Shown: in pieces, positions 33,481-36,837 of the stretch
Layout of the letters: every line of letters starts with the position of its first letter
Numbering within the stretch: position 1 is the stretch's first letter
Origin: an uncultured Lachnospiraceae bacterium
Lineage (GTDB): Bacteria > Bacillota > Clostridia > Lachnospirales > Lachnospiraceae
Direction: 5' to 3'
DNA: 36,837 nt
Assembly (NCBI GenBank): GCA_905201915.1
Contig: CAJKQE010000014.1
Span: forward strand, 1-36,837
Notes under the pieces: model-generated
Databases searched by the model: none
What the model was told of the DNA's origin: nothing
What the model saw: only the letters and a program-made list of their open reading frames with translations
Position numbers and translations under genes: made by a program

Positions 33481-34295
33481 CGGTAAGCATTTGGTGTTGT
33501 TCCTGTTAAACGGCGAAAGGTCTGGGAAAAATAGGATTGGGAAGAAAATCCACTGATTTCTCCTATTTTTGTCACAGAATAATTGGTAGACTCCAGCAAG
33601 TGGCGGGCTTCTTCTACTCTGCGCTGGATTAGGTAGTTAATTGGAGAGATACCTTTGTAATTCTTAAATGCATGAACCAGATAATATTTATTGATATGAA
33701 CCAGAGCGCTTAATGTATCCAGTGTAATGTCTTCGTGATAGTGTTCATTGATGTATTGTTCCACCAGCCTGCATTCTCTGGTAGTTTTCTGTCTTGGAGC
33801 AGAGAGAAATTCCTGTCGTGTACTTCTGGCTACGGAAAGTAAAACCAGTTCCAGCAGGTTTTGGCATATTGTCTGATAACCTGTCTGTTGTGTCTGAATT
33901 TCTTTTACCAAAGTATTTAGATACCATGGGATTTCGGTGTGTTCGCGAGAAAGAGAAAACACACTATAGCTATAAGGAGCCTCTTTCTCTGAATATTGGA
34001 ATTGGACACCTTCAATTCCCAGTGCTATGTATTCCCATGGGTATTCTTTGTTTCCGAATTCCGTGTGTGGAATATTGGGATTGATGAGTACAAGGTCGTT
34101 TTTCTGTACTGGAATTTTCTTACCTTCAATTTGAAAAAATCCTGTTCCCTTTGTCACAAAGAAAAGCTCAGAGAAATAATGAGAGTGTTCCATACTGTGC
34201 CAGTCTTTGTCAGAAGTGGCGCAGGTGACGTAGAGAAGCTGTGCTTTTAAAAAGTTAGAGTCATAGTTTTCAAAAGGATAGCGGATATTACTCAT
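33462..34295 (-). CDS. AraC-family transcriptional regulator
   Basis: A 277-residue regulator. The N-terminal cupin domain has DWHSMEHSHYFSELFFVTKG, VQKNDLVLINPNIPHTEFG; the C-terminal DNA-binding region (about 180-272) has LDTLSALVHINKYYLVHAFK and VTKIGEISGFSSQSYFSQTF, RRLTGTTPNAYRK. It overlaps the MATE gene by 8 bp, and GGAGGAGGAG in that gene's last codons serves as its ribosome site, so it is coupled to the pump. Its convergent neighbour is the GH112 gene. A sugar or metabolite ligand is likely; target unknown. Confidence 0.88.
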   Translation of the reverse strand: MSNIRYPFENYDSNFLKAQLLYVTCATSDKDWHSMEHSHYFSELFFVTKGTGFFQIEGKKIPVQKNDLVLINPNIPHTEFGNKEYPWEYIALGIEGVQFQYSEKEAPYSYSVFSLSREHTEIPWYLNTLVKEIQTQQTGYQTICQNLLELVLLSVARSTRQEFLSAPRQKTTRECRLVEQYINEHYHEDITLDTLSALVHINKYYLVHAFKNYKGISPINYLIQRRVEEARHLLESTNYSVTKIGEISGFSSQSYFSQTFRRLTGTTPNAYRKKKKP

Positions 34296-35658
34296 AGGAC
34301 TTCTCCTCCTCCTTCATTTCTTTCATGATGCTTTTATTTACGATAATAGCCAGAACAAAGGCACAAACATCAGCAGTAGGCTGAGATAACTGTATTCCTG
34401 GAATTCCTAAAAGCGGCGGCAGCAGAAGAACAGAAGGAATAAAGAAAATTCCCTGTCGGGCAGCTGCTAAAAGGGAGGCTTTGAAAGTTTTTCCAATAGT
34501 CTGTGTCATCATATTGTTCATGATTACCCATCCGGAAAGAGGGATGGCAATACATTGCATACGCAGAGCAAGAGTGCCAATTGCAATTACCTGTAAGTCG
34601 TCTCTTCGGAAAATGGAGATAAGAGAACCTGCGAAAAGAAATCCTGCAATACCGATAAAAATAAGTACCACAGTAGATACTTTTACACAGAACCAGAAAG
34701 CTTCTCTTACACGGCTAAACTTTTTTGCTCCGTAATTAAAACCACATACAGGCTGAAATCCCTGTCCAAAGCCAATTAATGCGGAAATGGCAAATTGTGA
34801 AATACGAGATACGATGGACATAGCAGCAATAGCAGCATCGCCATAGGGATTGGCAGCAAGATTTAATGCCAGAATGGAAATACTTCCCAATCCCTGACGA
34901 AACAGGGAAGGAAGTCCTCCCTGGGCAATGATTTTTAAATTAGATTTTAAATATTTCATGGATTTTAATTTCAAGGGAATACAGCCTGATATTTTCATTC
35001 CCAAAAGGAGCAAAAGAAAACTGACAAATTGGCTTAAAATAGTTGCCAGAGCAGCTCCGGAAACTCCCATATTAAATTTGAAAATAAAGAGAGGATCCAG
35101 AAAAATATTTAAAATTCCGCCGGAAGTAATTCCAATCATGGCATAAAAAGCATTTCCCTGAAAGCGCAGCTGATTGTTTAGAACAAGTTGTGCTGTCATA
35201 TAAGGTGCACCTAGTAAAATAATACCCAGATAATCTTTTGTATAAGGTAAAATTGTAGGGGTAGAGCCTAAAAGCAGGGACAGAGGTTCTAAAAACAGAA
35301 GTCCCAGAACAGCTACACAAAGTCCACACAAAAATGCGGAAAAAAAGCCAATTCCTGCAAGCTGTTCTGCTCTTTTGGTATCTTTTGCTCCCAGTCTTCT
35401 GGAGATGGAATTTCCGGAACCATGTCCAAAGAAAAATCCAAGAGCTTGTATAATTGCCATAATAGGAAATACAATTCCTACAGATGCTGTGGCACTGGTT
35501 CCCAGTCTTGATACAAAAAAGGTATCCGCAATGTTATAAATAGAAGTAATCAGCATACTGATTATAGTAGGAATTGCCATTTTTCCAATTAGAGAGGGAA
35601 TAGGGGCAGTTGTCATCATTTGAAATTTTTCTTCTTGTGTAATTTTATGCTTCAACAT
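34288..35658 (-). CDS. MATE-family efflux transporter
   Basis: A 456-residue multidrug/toxin-extrusion protein with 12 TM segments in two similar halves. Family marks are PIPSLIGKMAIPTIISMLIT, YNIADTFFVSRLGTSATASV and FFFGHGSGNSISRRLGAKD in the first half, and GGLPSLFRQGLGSISILALN, IGFGQGFQPVCGFNYGAKK in the second. It probably exports cationic compounds in exchange for Na+ or H+. AAGGAG precedes ATG 35658. It shares an operon with the AraC regulator, which suggests inducible efflux. Confidence 0.92.
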   Translation of the reverse strand: MLKHKITQEEKFQMMTTAPIPSLIGKMAIPTIISMLITSIYNIADTFFVSRLGTSATASVGIVFPIMAIIQALGFFFGHGSGNSISRRLGAKDTKRAEQLAGIGFFSAFLCGLCVAVLGLLFLEPLSLLLGSTPTILPYTKDYLGIILLGAPYMTAQLVLNNQLRFQGNAFYAMIGITSGGILNIFLDPLFIFKFNMGVSGAALATILSQFVSFLLLLLGMKISGCIPLKLKSMKYLKSNLKIIAQGGLPSLFRQGLGSISILALNLAANPYGDAAIAAMSIVSRISQFAISALIGFGQGFQPVCGFNYGAKKFSRVREAFWFCVKVSTVVLIFIGIAGFLFAGSLISIFRRDDLQVIAIGTLALRMQCIAIPLSGWVIMNNMMTQTIGKTFKASLLAAARQGIFFIPSVLLLPPLLGIPGIQLSQPTADVCAFVLAIIVNKSIMKEMKEEEKSYE

Positions 35659-35734
35659 TATGCTCCTTCCTGTTTCGAAATATAAGCTTCTTTTTTTATT
35701 ATAGGCTTTTTTGAAGGAGCAAACAAGAGGAAAC

Positions 35735-36514
35735 TTAAGGGCGAAGGTAGTTGCGCATGGCCTTTAATGCATGCTTTTCCAGACGGCTGACTTGGGCTTG
35801 GGAGATGCCAATTTCATCAGCTACCTCCATCTGTGTTTTTCCTTCATAAAAGCGCATGGTAACAATGTGTTGTTCTCTGTCATCTAATTTTTTTAAGGCT
35901 TCTTTTAAAGAGATATTTTCAATCCAATTGTCTTCTTTATTTTTTTTGTCACTGATTTGATCCATTACGTAAAGAGTGTCCCCTCCTTCTGTGTAAACAG
36001 GCTCGTATAAGCTTACAGGACTTTGAATTGCATCAAGAGCATATACGATTTCTTCTTTGTCAATGCCAATTTCTTCAGCAATTTCATTGATGGTAGGTTC
36101 TTTTAAATTTTGCTTTACGTAATTTTCTTTTGCATAAATTGCTTTATAAGCGATATCACGAAGGGAACGGCTGACACGAATAGCATTATTATCTCTTAAA
36201 TAACGCCGTATCTCACCGATGATCATAGGAACAGCATAAGTTGAAAATTTTACATTTAAGGTGGTATCAAAGTTGTCAATAGCTTTAATTAGTCCCACGC
36301 AGCCAATCTGAAATAAATCATCTGCATTTTCGTTGCTGCTGGAAAAACGTTTGATAACACTTAAAACCAGCCGCAAATTACCTTTAATGTATTGTTCTCT
36401 CGCTTCAGGATCACCTTCTTTAATACGCACAAATAATGCTTCTTTTTCTTCATTTGTGAGAATGGGAAGACGTGAAGTATTTACGCCGCAAATTTCCACT
36501 TTGTTAAGTGCCAT
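35735..36514 (-). CDS. sigG: RNA polymerase sporulation sigma factor SigG
   Basis: A 259-residue sigma-70-family factor, the usual SigG length. The SigG N-terminus NKVEICGVNTSRLPILTNEE is diagnostic. Region 2 follows (YIKGNLRLVLSVIKRF, ADDLFQIGCVGLIKAIDNFD, VKFSTYAVPMIIGEIRRYLR), then region 3 (RVSRSLRDIAYKA, PTINEIAEEIGIDKEEIVYA) and region 4 with its helix-turn-helix (TQMEVADEIGISQAQVSRLE). SigG drives late gene expression in the forespore. The frame is open to 36625, but ATG 36514 with GGAGG upstream gives the family start. It is not next to spoIIGA-sigE here, as it often is in Clostridia; upstream is a tRNA gene on the other strand. Confidence 0.96.
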   Translation of the reverse strand: MALNKVEICGVNTSRLPILTNEEKEALFVRIKEGDPEAREQYIKGNLRLVLSVIKRFSSSNENADDLFQIGCVGLIKAIDNFDTTLNVKFSTYAVPMIIGEIRRYLRDNNAIRVSRSLRDIAYKAIYAKENYVKQNLKEPTINEIAEEIGIDKEEIVYALDAIQSPVSLYEPVYTEGGDTLYVMDQISDKKNKEDNWIENISLKEALKKLDDREQHIVTMRFYEGKTQMEVADEIGISQAQVSRLEKHALKAMRNYLRP

Positions 36515-36624
36515 AGCAAGAATCCTCCAATCATGTAATAAAATATTGCTATGAAAAGCATTCTCAATGAAGCTCCACAATATACGATAAAAGGGGAAAT
36601 TTAATAAAGTTTTAGACCTTGACA

Positions 36625-36658
36625 TGAATAAGATATTTTTTTCAGGATATCTTATTCA
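36625..36658. repeat. Perfect 12-bp inverted repeat between sigG and tRNA-Val
   Basis: TGAATAAGATAT (36625-36636), a 10-nt loop and ATATCTTATTCA (36647-36658). There is no T-tract after the stem on either strand. It lies 111 bp upstream of sigG, so it may be an operator or part of the sigG control region. Confidence 0.5.
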
Positions 36659-36720
36659 TTCAACTGAGTAAAATTAAAGGGTGTAATAAGATGTTTTTAT
36701 AAGAATTGTAAAAAAAGGTA

Positions 36721-36750
36721 TTGACAATTTGTCAGAAATCAGTATATAAT
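36721..36750 (+). promoter_or_regulatory. Strong promoter of the tRNA operon
   Basis: TTGACA (36721-36726) and TATAAT (36745-36750), both perfect consensus, with an 18-nt spacer, 33 bp before the tRNA. The leader has a small GTCAG/CTGAC hairpin. Confidence 0.88.
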
Positions 36751-36783
36751 AGCAAGGCAGTCAGCGATAAACTGACAGGAAAC

Positions 36784-36837
36784 GGGATCTTAGCTCAGCT
36801 GGGAGAGCATCTGCCTTACAAGCAGAGGGTCACAGGT
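36784..36837 (+). tRNA. tRNA-Val (anticodon TAC), 3' end outside the window
   Basis: GGGATCT acceptor arm, TAGCTCAGCTGGGAGAGC D-arm and anticodon arm TCTGC-CTTACAA-GCAGA with anticodon TAC (valine, GUA/GUN codons). The window ends in the T arm (CACAGGT), so the T-loop and 3' acceptor strand are not seen. With its strong promoter it probably opens a tRNA cluster. Confidence 0.93.

Noticed and set aside
36515..36625. N-terminal extension of SigG
   Set aside because: The canonical SigG start with GGAGG is at 36514; the extension has no ribosome site and no family match.

Overview
The window is AT-rich, low-GC Gram-positive DNA. It carries a sporulation sigma factor (SigG), an LCP wall-polymer ligase, a sortase-type wall anchor, a lysine riboswitch, choline-binding-type repeats, and many two-component/ABC and AraC genes with strong AGGAGG ribosome sites. 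Together these point to a spore-forming gut Lachnospiraceae (Blautia/Ruminococcus-like). The species cannot be fixed from the sequence alone.

Layout. (1) 1-1520: remnants of Rpn/PD-(D/E)XK nuclease genes. There is the 3' part of one gene with an internal ribosome site, a free-standing duplicate of its C-terminal domain, and a third, decayed copy, each followed by a related hairpin. (2) 1610-7359: a pentapeptide-repeat protein, then a response regulator/histidine kinase pair and an ABC ATPase plus large FtsX-type permease. (3) 7333-10046: an AraC regulator divergent from a GH13 oligo-1,6-glucosidase. (4) 10232-14620: a second sensor/transporter set of BceRS-BceAB type (probable peptide-antibiotic sensing and resistance). 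(5) 14825-22499: the most striking part, a three-gene surface locus. It encodes a secreted GH30 endo-beta-1,6-galactanase-like enzyme ending in FIVAR-dockerin, a small cohesin protein with a sortase-type anchor, and a GH43_24-like exo-beta-1,3-galactanase ending in cell-wall (choline-binding-type) repeats. (6) 22592-26553: a promoter, an attenuator-like leader and a DtxR/IdeR-like operator in front of a YbaN (DUF454) protein and a heterodimeric ABC exporter-fold pair. (7) 26562-29105: a long palindromic element, a cytidylate-kinase-like protein and an LCP protein. (8) 29139-33432: a lysine riboswitch with terminator controlling an NhaC-family transporter, then a GH112 beta-galactoside phosphorylase. 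(9) 33462-36837: on the minus strand an AraC regulator, a MATE pump and sigG; on the plus strand a tRNA-Val running off the end.

How it fits together. GH30 (endo-1,6) and GH43_24 (exo-1,3) are the two activities needed to take apart type II arabinogalactan (the glycan of plant arabinogalactan proteins). Both enzymes share the same accessory modules but are held at the surface differently: one by a dockerin that can dock on the cohesin encoded next to it, the other by direct wall binding. I read this as a minimal, single-cohesin 'galactanosome'. The GH112 phosphorylase and the GH13 enzyme would act inside the cell on imported galactosides and alpha-glucosides.
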